Shown here: piece after piece, positions 25,916-34,572 of the stretch
How positions within the stretch are numbered: position 1 is the stretch's first letter
How the letters are laid out: each line of letters opens with the position of its first letter
Origin: JADLBR01 sp020847615
GTDB taxonomy: Bacteria; Verrucomicrobiota; Verrucomicrobiia; JADLBR01
DNA length: 64,000 nt
Assembly: GCA_026646655.1 (NCBI GenBank)
Contig: JAPKHT010000001.1
Location: 62,001 to 126,000, forward strand
Direction: 5' to 3'
Translations under genes and position numbers: made by a program
Notes under the pieces: generated by a model
The model's input: only the letters and a program-made list of their open reading frames with translations
Database searches by the model: none
Told to the model about the DNA's origin: nothing

Positions 25916-27975
25916 AACACACCCTCACCCTCCTCACCGCCCTGCTGCTCGCGCCGCTGGCCGCGCTGCGCTCCGCCGTTCCCTCGGCCGATGAGCACTC
26001 GGTCGCAAAGCGGTGGATGCAGGACAATCTGCTCGGGGAGGGCGGGGGTGAGCCATTCAGTTTCGCCGTGGGTGGAAGGCCGTCTGGCGGATTGTTCGAT
26101 GGATGGAAGTTGAGCCGGGGGGAGCGCGAGTTGGGTGAGCGGCGCCGCGAACACACGCTCACGTGGGTGGATGATGTGACGGGGTTGCACGTGCGCTGCG
26201 CCGCGGTGGCGTATGCCGACTTCCCTGTCGTGGAGTGGACCCTGTGGCTCAAGAACACCGGCCACGAAAACACGCCGGTCCTTGAAGCCATCCAAGGGCT
26301 CGACGCGGACTTCGATCGCGAGGAGGGGGGCGAGTTTGTGCTGCACGGCGTGCGTGGTGATTCCTGCCTGCCGGAGAGCTTTCGCCCGTATGCGCTCACG
26401 CTGGGGCCGGGCACGGTGAAGCGGTGTTCGCCGCCGGTCGCGGGTGAGAAGGTGTCGGGCAAATCGTCGGATGGGCCGGATGGCTGGCCTTACTTCAATC
26501 TGCAAAGGCCCGGCGGCGGCGTGATTCTTGCGGTCGGTTGGCCCGGGCAGTGGGAGGCGACGTTTGCGCGCGATCAGGAACATGGCCTGCGCGTGAAAGC
26601 GGGCCAGCAGCTCACGCATCTCGCGCTTCGGCCGGGCGAGGAGATCCGCACGCCCTCGATCACGTTGCTGTTCTGGAAGGGCGAGGACGTGGTGCGCGCG
26701 CAAAACCTCTGGCGCTCGTGGTACGTGGCACACGTGCTGCCGCGGGTCGGCGACGAGCCACAGCCGCCCATCACGCAGATCCAGGTAAATGGCTCGTTGG
26801 CGTCATGGCCTGGGGTACAGGCGTATCTCGACGCCGGCATCAAGCCGGACATCTGCTGGCGCGACGCGGGGGGCGCCAACACCTGGTATCCCAGCGCGGG
26901 CGGCCCATTCACCGATCCGAAAAAAATCTGGCTGAATACCGGCACGTGGCAAATCGATCCCGCGAAATACCCGCAGGGCTTCAGGCCATTCAGCGACAGG
27001 GTGCGCGCGCACGGCATGCAGTTCTTGCTGTGGTTCGAGCCCGAGCGCGTGGGCGATCCGAATTCCTGGCTGGGCAAAAACCATCCCGAGTGGCTCCTGC
27101 CCGGCAACAGCGTCGGCTCCGTGCTCAACCTGGGCGATCCCGCCGCGCTGAAATGGCTCATCGGGCACATCGACGGCATGGTGAAATTGCAGGGACTCGA
27201 CTGGTATCGAGAGGACCTGAACGGCGGGAACTACGGCACCGCATGGCGGAATCACGACGCACCCGACCGCCAGGGCATCACCGAGAACCTCCACGTGCAG
27301 GGCCACCTCGCGTTCTGGGACGAGCTGCGCCGCCGCAACCCGCATATGCGCATCGATTCTTGCGCCTCCGGCGGGCGGCGCAACGATCTCGAAACGATGC
27401 GCCGCGCGGTGCCGCTATTGCGCAGCGACTGGTCGGTGACGGCCTTCGCGAAGGAGCCATTGCAGCTCGAGGGAAATCAGGCGCAAACCTACGGACTCTC
27501 TTCATGGCTGCCGTGGCAGGGCGCGGGCGTGCCATTCTTCACGGATCGCTACGCCGTGCGCAGCTACTGCGTCACCGGCTTTGGAATGATCTCGGCGGGG
27601 GACTGGACCAAGGACGAGGGGAAGCGCGACGGGACGATTCGCGGCTACACCGAGATCCGGCGCATCGGCCCGCTGCTGCTCGGCGACTACTACCCGCTCA
27701 CGCCCTACAGCCTAGACACGACCTCGTGGATCGCGTGGCAGTTCCACCGCGCCGATTTGAACGAGGGCGTCGTGCAGGCCTTCCGCCGTCCGGAGGCAGC
27801 GAACGAAACCCTCACCGTTCGGCTGCGCGGCCTCGACCCGAAGCAGCGCTACGAGATCGAGGATCTCGACGGCGGCAAAGAAGTCCGCGCCGGAGAGGAG
27901 CTCATGCATGGCCTCGCCATCACGCTGCGCGAGAAGCCCGCCGCCGCCGTGCTTATCCTGAAAGCGATCCCGTGA
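25912..27975 (+). CDS. Alpha-galactosidase-like glycoside hydrolase, GH36
   Basis: The 687-residue protein has leader MKHTLTLLTALLLAPLAALR. An N-terminal beta-supersandwich (to about 300) is followed by a TIM barrel. Diagnostic strands are DICWRDAGGANTWYP, LWFEPERVGDPNSWL, DWYREDLNGGN (nucleophile candidate Asp435) and SCASGGRRNDLETM (acid/base candidate Asp492). These place it in GH36, which mostly removes alpha-galactose or alpha-GalNAc from non-reducing ends. The replacement of the usual K-x-D by R-E-D next to the nucleophile suggests a less common subfamily. It is the last gene of the plus-strand cluster, coupled by ATGA to the propeller gene. Confidence 0.85.
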   Translation: MKHTLTLLTALLLAPLAALRSAVPSADEHSVAKRWMQDNLLGEGGGEPFSFAVGGRPSGGLFDGWKLSRGERELGERRREHTLTWVDDVTGLHVRCAAVAYADFPVVEWTLWLKNTGHENTPVLEAIQGLDADFDREEGGEFVLHGVRGDSCLPESFRPYALTLGPGTVKRCSPPVAGEKVSGKSSDGPDGWPYFNLQRPGGGVILAVGWPGQWEATFARDQEHGLRVKAGQQLTHLALRPGEEIRTPSITLLFWKGEDVVRAQNLWRSWYVAHVLPRVGDEPQPPITQIQVNGSLASWPGVQAYLDAGIKPDICWRDAGGANTWYPSAGGPFTDPKKIWLNTGTWQIDPAKYPQGFRPFSDRVRAHGMQFLLWFEPERVGDPNSWLGKNHPEWLLPGNSVGSVLNLGDPAALKWLIGHIDGMVKLQGLDWYREDLNGGNYGTAWRNHDAPDRQGITENLHVQGHLAFWDELRRRNPHMRIDSCASGGRRNDLETMRRAVPLLRSDWSVTAFAKEPLQLEGNQAQTYGLSSWLPWQGAGVPFFTDRYAVRSYCVTGFGMISAGDWTKDEGKRDGTIRGYTEIRRIGPLLLGDYYPLTPYSLDTTSWIAWQFHRADLNEGVVQAFRRPEAANETLTVRLRGLDPKQRYEIEDLDGGKEVRAGEELMHGLAITLREKPAAAVLILKAIP

Positions 27976-28182
27976 AGGGATTGCAGAGAGACACTCCGGT
28001 GTCCGCAAAGTCCTCGACGTTTCGGGTCACCAGGGTCAATCCGTGGACGATTTCCATCAGGCTAACCACACTGACGAAGCACGCCGCGGCCGAGACGCCC
28101 GACTGCCACTTCGCCACACTGGGGTGGCAGCGTTTCCTCTTCCGCGATTCGGAAGGCACGTTGGTTTCCAGCAAGTAGGCAG
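27953..28182 (-). pseudogene. vapC: VapC-type PIN-domain toxin remnant, internally deleted
   Basis: Reading down from 28179, YLLETNVPSESRKRKRC matches the VapC N-terminus (usually LLDTNVISELRK), and SVVSLMEI matches the segment with the conserved Glu. The frame then jumps directly to LTLVTRNVEDFADTG and SLCNPF, the VapC C-terminus. About 60 residues of a roughly 135-residue protein are missing. The first catalytic Asp is Glu, and the start Met is lost. No antitoxin gene is present. It lies in the gap between GH36 and the FAD enzyme and overlaps the GH36 3' end by about 20 nt. Confidence 0.7.
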
Positions 28183-28188
28183 GGCTCG

Positions 28189-29853
28189 TTACGGCGCGAT
28201 GCCTTCTGGAACGAGTGCGGTGGATTCGTAGAGGATCACGCCGCCTCGGCGCACGATCTCGCGTTGAACGGATTTCACATCCACGTCGCGAACGGTGGCG
28301 CCGGCAGCCTGTGCTTTGGAGGCTGCGATGCCACAGGCTTCACCGAGGGCCATGAAGACCGGCTCCATCCGAATCGTTTGATAACCGACGTGGCTGGCGC
28401 TGCACGCTACCGGCACCAGCAGGCCGTCCACACACTTCGGCACGAGGATGCGATACGGGAGCTGCAAGGGCTGGTGCTCGATGAAGATGTAACCTTCGCG
28501 GACGCCGGGATGCGCGGGGTCGTATTTGTGGACTCCGTGGGAATCGAATCCGAACTCGGCGACGGCGATGCCGTCGGGCTTGCGCCGCGGCAGGCCGGTG
28601 GCCCTATCGAGTGCCGCGTCCCGCTGGGTGAAGTTATACTCGCCCCAGATGCGCCGACCCTGGCGGACGTAGATGTGATGCGGGCGGTGGCGGTTGTCGG
28701 CGAACTCGTCTTTCGGGAAGCCATATTGCCGCGCCTCCTCCCGGATGGCCTGTGGCACCTCGGGGTCATTTTGCAGCAGCCACAGGTAGCCTTCGCTGTG
28801 AGCCCAGTAGCGCTGGAAGATGCGCTCGCGTTCGGCGGCGTCGGCCTCCGGCCATTTCCAGTTTTCCTCCGCGAGATCGAACGACTCGCTGGGCACGCCG
28901 GTGTCTCCTGCCGGATGCGCGTTGTTGAGTTCATACTTCCCGTTCGGCATGGGAAAAAAGTGCATGAGCTGCCTCAGATCCGTGGCCCTGCCGGAGCGCA
29001 TGTCGTCGAGCATGGCGCGGTAGTCGTCGCGGTTGAATGCCGCGGGCTTCTCCACGGGCACGGCATTGGCGAGGTCTTTGGTGACGTGGATCCGGAAGCA
29101 GAAGGCCTGGATGCCATCGTCCGCCTCGCCGGTGGAGCCGGGCAGTGGATTGACGTCCTTGAAACGAAGATAAATCTTGCCCGCGTGAGCCTCGCCAAAC
29201 GTCTCGCGGCTCTCTCTGCCGACGCGATACGGCACGCCCGCCAGCGCCGCGAGATCGCCCTCGTAAGTGGCGTCTACGAAGGTCCTCGCCCGGAACTCCA
29301 CGCGCGTTCCCGGCTGGGCCAAATCTTCGGCGCTGATGCTGACGAGATTCACCGTGGGGCCGAAGTCCTGTGGCTGGGCGCCATCCCTCCGCTGGCCCCG
29401 GTCCGCCTCGCGCTCGACGCCATCCGCCCCCACGACCCGCGCGGACACCGCGCGATGCCATTCGATGAGCCGGATCTTCTTTTCCCCCGCCAGCATGTCG
29501 CGAAACACCCTCTCGGCGACCTTCGGCTCGAACATGTGCCCGCCCTGGCAGGCCTTCACCTGCGCGGAGTTCTCGCCGTAGGTCTTCACATAGTGCTCGC
29601 GCACCCGCTTGACAAACTCGGCGAACAGCCCGCCGACGGCCGCCCTTTTCTGGATGTCGGTATTCGTCAACCCGCCCGCCACGATGCCGCCCACATGGTT
29701 CTTTTCTTCCAGAAGAATCACGCTCGCCCCCGAGCGCGCCGCCGCGACGGCGGCGGCGATACCGCCGGGGGTAGCGCCCACGACGACGACATCCGCCTGC
29801 TCGGCAGCGAACGCGGTGGAGATGGTGAGAACGAAAGTAAGGAGTGATTTCAT
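28189..29853 (-). CDS. Exported FAD-dependent oxidoreductase (FAD_oxidored type)
   Basis: The 554-residue protein has signal peptide MKSLLTFVLTISTAFAAEQ followed at once by a Rossmann dinucleotide-binding fold (VVVVGATPGGIAAAVAAARS, then the acidic strand end ILLEE). RTFVDATYEGDLAALAG is characteristic of the FAD-dependent oxidoreductases often found in PVC and Bacteroidota polysaccharide loci. The substrate is unknown; sugar or uronate oxidation is plausible. It is the last gene of a three-gene minus-strand operon, 15 nt after the sulfatase. Confidence 0.8.
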   Translation of the reverse strand: MKSLLTFVLTISTAFAAEQADVVVVGATPGGIAAAVAAARSGASVILLEEKNHVGGIVAGGLTNTDIQKRAAVGGLFAEFVKRVREHYVKTYGENSAQVKACQGGHMFEPKVAERVFRDMLAGEKKIRLIEWHRAVSARVVGADGVEREADRGQRRDGAQPQDFGPTVNLVSISAEDLAQPGTRVEFRARTFVDATYEGDLAALAGVPYRVGRESRETFGEAHAGKIYLRFKDVNPLPGSTGEADDGIQAFCFRIHVTKDLANAVPVEKPAAFNRDDYRAMLDDMRSGRATDLRQLMHFFPMPNGKYELNNAHPAGDTGVPSESFDLAEENWKWPEADAAERERIFQRYWAHSEGYLWLLQNDPEVPQAIREEARQYGFPKDEFADNRHRPHHIYVRQGRRIWGEYNFTQRDAALDRATGLPRRKPDGIAVAEFGFDSHGVHKYDPAHPGVREGYIFIEHQPLQLPYRILVPKCVDGLLVPVACSASHVGYQTIRMEPVFMALGEACGIAASKAQAAGATVRDVDVKSVQREIVRRGGVILYESTALVPEGIAP

Positions 29854-29868
29854 AAGGTTCCGGTTTTG

Positions 29869-31284
29869 CTAGTTGGAATTCGGATTCGGCGCGGGCATGG
29901 CGGCGCCGGCCTGGGTGCGCCAGCGCTGGAGTTGCTGGAGCAATGATGCGGCTTTGTCCGGCATCCGAGGCGAGAGATCGATCTTCTCGGCGGGGTCATC
30001 CTTGAGGTTGTAGAGCTCGAGCCGGCCGTCCTCGAAGTATTCGAGCAGCTTCCAGTCGCCGGCGCGCACGGCGCCCACGGGTGTGGTGGTGGCGTAGTAG
30101 TGTGGGTAGTGAAAATAGAGGGCCTCGCGGTGGAGCTTGGTGTTGGGTTGTTGCAGCAAGGGTTTGAGGTCGATGCCGTCCGCGGCTTCTGTCGATTTTG
30201 CGTTGGATAGCGTGGCGTTGAGGGTGTGAAAGAGATCCATCAATACCACGGGTTCACGGCATTCAGCCGCAGGGGGAGTGACGCCGGGCCAGCGAACGAT
30301 CAACGGGACGCGGATGCCGCCTTCGTAGAGCGCCCCCTTGCCGGAGCGCAGCGGCGCGTTGCACGTCACGGGCACCGCCTGGCCTTTGTCGGTGCCGATG
30401 TAGCCGCCGTTGTCGCTGGTGAAGATCACGAGGGTGTTCTCCTCCAGTCCCCGCCTTTTCAAATGATCGAGCACCCGCCCCACGCTGTCGTCGAGGCTCT
30501 TCACCATCGCGGCATAGACGGCGTTCTGGTGCTGCTGGCCGGGGCGGAGTTTCGCCTCGAAATGCCGGATGTCCTCGGCCTTCGCCTCGATGGGCGTGTG
30601 CGGCGCGTAGTGGGCGAGGTAGAGGAAAAAGGGTTGATCGCCGGCGCGGTCGATCACCCGGAGCGCTTCGTCGGTGAGCCGGTCGGTGAGGTATTCGCCC
30701 GGTTTGCCGAACTCCAGATGCGGCACGTAGCGGAATTCTGGCCCGAAGCGCCCGCTGCCGCTGTACGGCCAGAAGAACGTCTGCGGCGCGCCCCACTGCG
30801 TGCCGCCGACGTTCACGTCGAAACCGTGGGTTTCGGGATAATGGGCCGCGTCGCCGAGGTGCCACTTGCCGACAAGAGCCGTGAGGTAGCCCGCGTCGCG
30901 CAAACGTTGGGCGAGGGTCGTCTCGGTGTGCGGCAGGTCATGAAGCGAGTCCGCCTGGATCAGCTTGCGTTTCTTCGGGCCGCTGCGCGATCCCTCCGAC
31001 CAGATCGTCATGTGCAGCCGCGCGGGGTGCTTGCCGGTGAGCAGCGCCGCGCGGCTCGGCGTGCAGACGGACATCGCGTAGGCATCGGTGAAGCGCACCG
31101 CTTGTCTGGCGAAGAGATCCAGGTGCGGCGTCTCGTGCAAATCCGCGCCGTAGCAGCCGAGATCGCTCCAGCCCAGATCGTCGGCGAGGATGAGGACGAT
31201 GTTGGGTTTGCCCGGTTCGGCGGCGTGCAACGCGGCCAGCGGCGCGATCAGGAGGGCGGTGAGGAGTGTGAGGGTGGTTTTCAT
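29869..31284 (-). CDS. Sulfatase, arylsulfatase A-like
   Basis: The 471-residue enzyme has leader MKTTLTLLTALLIAPLAALH, the only minus-strand copy of the shared leader type. Sulfatase landmarks are ILADDLGW, CTPSR (formylglycine from Cys74), GKWHLG, HYAPHTPIEA and FTSDNGG. It should hydrolyse sulfate esters outside the cytoplasm. Its ATG overlaps the stop of the large upstream gene (31281-31284), so the two are translationally coupled, and the FAD enzyme follows. Confidence 0.92.
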   Translation of the reverse strand: MKTTLTLLTALLIAPLAALHAAEPGKPNIVLILADDLGWSDLGCYGADLHETPHLDLFARQAVRFTDAYAMSVCTPSRAALLTGKHPARLHMTIWSEGSRSGPKKRKLIQADSLHDLPHTETTLAQRLRDAGYLTALVGKWHLGDAAHYPETHGFDVNVGGTQWGAPQTFFWPYSGSGRFGPEFRYVPHLEFGKPGEYLTDRLTDEALRVIDRAGDQPFFLYLAHYAPHTPIEAKAEDIRHFEAKLRPGQQHQNAVYAAMVKSLDDSVGRVLDHLKRRGLEENTLVIFTSDNGGYIGTDKGQAVPVTCNAPLRSGKGALYEGGIRVPLIVRWPGVTPPAAECREPVVLMDLFHTLNATLSNAKSTEAADGIDLKPLLQQPNTKLHREALYFHYPHYYATTTPVGAVRAGDWKLLEYFEDGRLELYNLKDDPAEKIDLSPRMPDKAASLLQQLQRWRTQAGAAMPAPNPNSN

Positions 31285-33752
31285 GGCTTGGCCTTTTCAA
31301 TTCGCAGGACCTGGTAATGGGTGAAAGGCGGGATGCGCAGGGTGACGCAGCCGTTGCTGGCGAGGACGTGGCCGGCGTCGAGGGGCTGCCGCCGGACGTT
31401 ACCGCCCGCGGTTTCATCGTAGCGGATGCTCTCGACGCGGAGCTTGTCCGTATCCTTCAGATAGGGCACCCGCAGCGTGACGGTGAAGCCGGAGCTGGTG
31501 ACGGGGGTGATTTGATCTGTGGCCAGATCGTGGTGGTAATTGACGAGGTCGATGGTGAGTTCACCGGGGTTCGTTTGGCTCCGGTTGGCGTAGATGCCGA
31601 CATGCTCGGGTGCGTTGGCCGCCGTGAGCACGGGGTGATGCTCACTGGCCCCCTGGAGGTTACTGCGAAGCGGCTCGGACTTGCCGGGATCCACATGATA
31701 GTCGAGGCCGGGCTTGGTTTTGATGAGGGTGACCTGGCCAGGGAATCGCTCGGCGAGCGGGGTGATGATGTCTTTGTCGCAAGGCAGGAGCAGTGCCTTT
31801 GGTCCGGTGAAGGCGCCGGTCTCGCCGGTGACGAGGAGCCTCCCGCCCTGCTTCAGATAGCCCTCGAGCACGGCCAGGTGGTCGGCGGTGATCACGAGGA
31901 CCGAGGGGAGGATGACCAGCTTGAAGCGTGTCAGATCCTTGAGCGCGACATTGTCGAACGGGACGACATCCCACTGCGGGAAGTCGCGCGCGGAGGCGAG
32001 GTATTGCGCCCAGCCGAGGAACTCGGAGGCGTGGCGCTTCGTCACCGCCTGGTTCCACGCCCACGGGGGCTGCGCGGCGATCTGGCTCCAGGAGCTGGAC
32101 GCCAGGCCGATATCGGCGAGGTATTCGCGCCCCGAGATGACGGGAGCGACCCCATTCAGGAAGGCGTGAAGATTCCCGGCGGAACAAATCGAGCCGGGCG
32201 AGTAACCGCCATCGAAGGTGAGCGAGAAGGCGGGGATGCCGCGATTCGCGACGAGGTCGAAGTAGATCACCTTGTGCAGGGTCTCGTAGTGGCGGCGCGT
32301 GAAACCCGCGCCATCCCAGCCGCTGTATTGCGGCTCGACATAGGGATCCACGATGGCATGGCCCGTCACCCCGATCTTGGCCGCCATGCGCGGGCCGATC
32401 CCCAGCCGTGCCTGCGGGTAGTAACCGAGCGGCTTCACAAACGCGGTGAAGGTCTTGAACGCGGGCCATTCGAAATTCGCCATGTCCACGCAGTCGCGCT
32501 GGAGGAAGAGGGCGCTGAGCATGGGGATGACGTTCGCGACCATGGGCACATCCCGCCCGAGCTCGCGCGCCGCCTGTTTGTTCAGGCGATAAATCTCCTT
32601 CATGCTGGCCAGACGTTCCTCGATGCAGGCGATCTGGAAGGCCCGCCACACCTTGTCGGAGAGCCAGCGGGCATCGGCGGCGCTGCGCCACAGCGGCTGA
32701 TCGCCCGAGCCTTTGTACTCCGGACGCCAGGGCGGATTCAGCAGATAGCCCAGCACGTCGAAGGCGCCGACTTCGGACTTCTCGAATCCCAACGCCCGGC
32801 AGTCCGCGTCCGTGAAATGCCGCTTCACAAACTCGTGAAACGAGGCGACGTGGATGTCCGCCCTGAGGTTCATCGCGGTGGGCGAGCGCAGATCCCAGTC
32901 GTCGTAATGGATCATGTCGGGCGCCAGCACCTCCATGGCGCGGCGTCCCTTGGCGGCCTGATAGCGCGCGAACTGGGCGTCGTAGAGCATGGGGACTTCT
33001 GACTGCACCAACCACTGACCGTCCGAGCGCTGCGCGGTGATGCTCTTGAGATCGAGCGCTTCCGCCAGGTCGTCGGCGATGGGCGCATACTTCTCGAAAC
33101 CCTCGCCGCTCTCGCTCCCCTCGCCACCCTCCCCGATGAGCGTTGACGAGGAGCGCGTGCGCCAGAACTCCGCTTCATTCGTGATGACGCTGCCGCCCAG
33201 CGGATGGGTGAAGGGTGGGAGGCCGATGTCCTTCGCCGTCGGGAGCGGTTGGCCGAGGCTCGTCTTCAGGTCGGGCGATTGAAGGAAATGCCAGTCGCTG
33301 ATCCAGACGGTGCGACCCCCGGGCTTGATGAGGTTTTCGACGTAACGGCGCCGTTGCGGATTGCTCAGGTCTTCCAGCAGACTCGATGTGAATAGCACGC
33401 GTCCATCGGCGGAGACCCGGGCGAGCACCTTTCTCGCGGTGCAGCCTTCGATGTAGATGACGCGTTTCGTTTCAGGATGACGCGCAAAGGCCTGCTCATG
33501 CGCGCGCATCCATGGCATGTCACGCGCGAGGTCCGCCTCCCATACGCCGCTGTAACCGACCGCGCCGAGGCTGGCCGCCGTGGTGCGCAGCGTTCCAAGA
33601 TGCGGCGAGACAAAATTCCCGTGGCCGTCGAACGACATCGAGAACATCCGGTGCCACCACGCCTCCCCGTCCCGCAGGCAGTGCGGCTGCGGGCCCGGAG
33701 CGGCCGCGTGGACGGAGGCGGCAAATGCCAGCAAGAGAACAACGAGCCTCAT
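31281..33752 (-). CDS. Large secreted GH42-like protein with beta-galactosidase-trimerisation-like domain
   Basis: The 823-residue protein has signal peptide MRLVVLLLAFAASVHAAAPG. Residues about 30-560 look like a TIM-barrel glycosidase of uncharacterised family (MIHYDDWDLRSPTAMNLR, DMANFEWPAFKTFTAF, AFSLTFDGGYSPGS). Residues about 590-690 resemble the class-I-amidotransferase-like trimerisation domain of GH42 enzymes (RFKLVILPSVLVITADHL, LKQGGRLLVTGETG), with a C-terminal beta-sandwich after it. A specific activity cannot be given. It is the first gene of the operon with the sulfatase and FAD enzyme; a 19-bp-stem palindrome lies 33 bp upstream of its ATG. Confidence 0.6.
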   Translation of the reverse strand: MRLVVLLLAFAASVHAAAPGPQPHCLRDGEAWWHRMFSMSFDGHGNFVSPHLGTLRTTAASLGAVGYSGVWEADLARDMPWMRAHEQAFARHPETKRVIYIEGCTARKVLARVSADGRVLFTSSLLEDLSNPQRRRYVENLIKPGGRTVWISDWHFLQSPDLKTSLGQPLPTAKDIGLPPFTHPLGGSVITNEAEFWRTRSSSTLIGEGGEGSESGEGFEKYAPIADDLAEALDLKSITAQRSDGQWLVQSEVPMLYDAQFARYQAAKGRRAMEVLAPDMIHYDDWDLRSPTAMNLRADIHVASFHEFVKRHFTDADCRALGFEKSEVGAFDVLGYLLNPPWRPEYKGSGDQPLWRSAADARWLSDKVWRAFQIACIEERLASMKEIYRLNKQAARELGRDVPMVANVIPMLSALFLQRDCVDMANFEWPAFKTFTAFVKPLGYYPQARLGIGPRMAAKIGVTGHAIVDPYVEPQYSGWDGAGFTRRHYETLHKVIYFDLVANRGIPAFSLTFDGGYSPGSICSAGNLHAFLNGVAPVISGREYLADIGLASSSWSQIAAQPPWAWNQAVTKRHASEFLGWAQYLASARDFPQWDVVPFDNVALKDLTRFKLVILPSVLVITADHLAVLEGYLKQGGRLLVTGETGAFTGPKALLLPCDKDIITPLAERFPGQVTLIKTKPGLDYHVDPGKSEPLRSNLQGASEHHPVLTAANAPEHVGIYANRSQTNPGELTIDLVNYHHDLATDQITPVTSSGFTVTLRVPYLKDTDKLRVESIRYDETAGGNVRRQPLDAGHVLASNGCVTLRIPPFTHYQVLRIEKAKP

Positions 33753-33784
33753 GGTATGGTGCCAATGACTTTCACGGGGTTCGG

Positions 33785-33830
33785 TTCTAGCAGCCTGTCG
33801 GACCTTACCAAGTCCGACAGGCTGCTAGAA
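33785..33830. repeat. Long perfect inverted repeat IR1
   Basis: Arms at 33785-33803 and 33812-33830 pair over 19 bp without mismatch (core AGCAGCCTGTCGGAC) around an 8-nt loop. It lies 33 bp upstream of the minus-strand operon. A half-site, CCGACAGGCTGCTA, recurs at about 34868-34881. Confidence 0.9.
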
Positions 33831-33831
33831 T

Positions 33832-33959
33832 GCAAAACCGCCTGATTTCTAGATAGTTACACTGGAGGGGCGGTGGGTGGGACACCACTCTTGAGCCACA
33901 GTCTGGAACCGGGATGCTCTTCCGTAACTTTTTTGCTATTAGATAGAAGGCGGTTTTGC
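33832..33959. mobile_element. MITE-like element of about 128 bp
   Basis: Terminal inverted repeats GCAAAACCGCCT (33832-33843) and AGGCGGTTTTGC (33948-33959) match perfectly, and the next about 12 bp match partly (CTAGATAG versus CTATTAGATAG). No ORF lies between them. Palindromes IR1 and IR2 abut the two ends. No clear target-site duplication was seen, so the assignment is tentative. Confidence 0.45.
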
Positions 33960-33962
33960 CAG

Positions 33963-33995
33963 AGGAATCTGTCGGACAAAGTCCGACAGATTCCT
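33963..33995. repeat. Perfect inverted repeat IR2
   Basis: AGGAATCTGTCGGAC (33963-33977), loop AAA, and its exact complement at 33981-33995. The inner TGTCGGAC is shared with IR1, so the two belong to one palindrome family with variable outer arms. Confidence 0.9.
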
Positions 33996-33997
33996 AG

Positions 33998-34116
33998 GGT
34001 GCCTTCCATCCGCTTGGCCCGTGCCTCGTCCGCTTGGTCCTCGCCGCCCTACTGCTGCCGCCGTTGCACGCCGCGGATGCGCCGAAGCCCACAGGCCCAT
34101 CACGCCGGCGGTAGGT
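33998..34116 (+). pseudogene. Orphan sulfatase-type leader without its enzyme
   Basis: Downstream of IR2 an in-frame stretch without ATG reads RLVLAALLLPPLHAADAPKP and then hits TAG at 34114. The pattern LLAALLLxPLHAADAPKPN is how several sulfatases here begin (for example at 10492 and 23226). The leader and first mature residues remain, and the rest has been replaced by the end of the minus-strand nucleotidyltransferase gene. This marks a deletion or recombination joint. Confidence 0.65.
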
Positions 34117-34570
34117 TCTCCAGGTCGTCCAGATCCTTGTGGCGGGCCGCGCGCTCCTTCAATCTGCGGAGCCATCGGAGTGAGACAAAACGGAGGTCTC
34201 CCATGGGCACGCTGTCGGCGAATAGATCCTGGGGTGACACGTCGGGAAATCCCGGGATAGAATCGTAGATATCCACGAATCCGGCGTCGGTGGTCAGCAT
34301 CATCAGGTGATTCGCCATCAGGTAGGCCGCGGAAACCGGCACCTGGCGCTCGATGCCGGTGGACGGATCGATCTCATCGCTGATCCAGCGGGCGTTCACG
34401 GATTCCAGCGCCTTCAGGAGCCGCGCCTCCGACTCTGGCGTGCGGAGGAATACGATATCCGCGTCCTCCGTCGTCCTCACGTATCCGTGGAAGTTGACCG
34501 CATGGCCACCGATCACCACGAACGGCACCCCGGCCCGCGCCAGCACATCGAGGATCCCGCCCGGTTCCAT
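34100..34570 (-). CDS. Nucleotidyltransferase-like protein (DUF6036/AbiEii-like)
   Basis: The 156-residue protein from ATG 34570 contains VVIGGHAVNFHGYVRTTEDA followed by Asp-Ile-Val, the GG-x-A-x-x-x-(H)G and T-x-D-x-D pattern of minimal nucleotidyltransferases found in AbiE- and MNT-type toxin-antitoxin modules. The two Asp residues would bind the metal. A start at 34633 would overlap the upstream small gene, so 34570, 2 nt after that gene's stop, is preferred. It is cytoplasmic and unrelated to the surrounding secreted enzymes; a defence or addiction role is inferred. Confidence 0.7.
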   Translation of the reverse strand: MEPGGILDVLARAGVPFVVIGGHAVNFHGYVRTTEDADIVFLRTPESEARLLKALESVNARWISDEIDPSTGIERQVPVSAAYLMANHLMMLTTDAGFVDIYDSIPGFPDVSPQDLFADSVPMGDLRFVSLRWLRRLKERAARHKDLDDLENLPPA

Positions 34571-34572
34571 AA

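Noticed and set aside
28264..29847. Plus-strand open frame of 527 codons opposite the FAD-dependent oxidoreductase gene
   Set aside because: The Rossmann motif and signal peptide are on the minus strand; this frame is a mirror artefact.
33785..33830. IR1 as a rho-independent terminator
   Set aside because: There is no T-run on either side, and no gene ends toward it; it lies upstream of an operon and belongs to a palindrome family with IR2.
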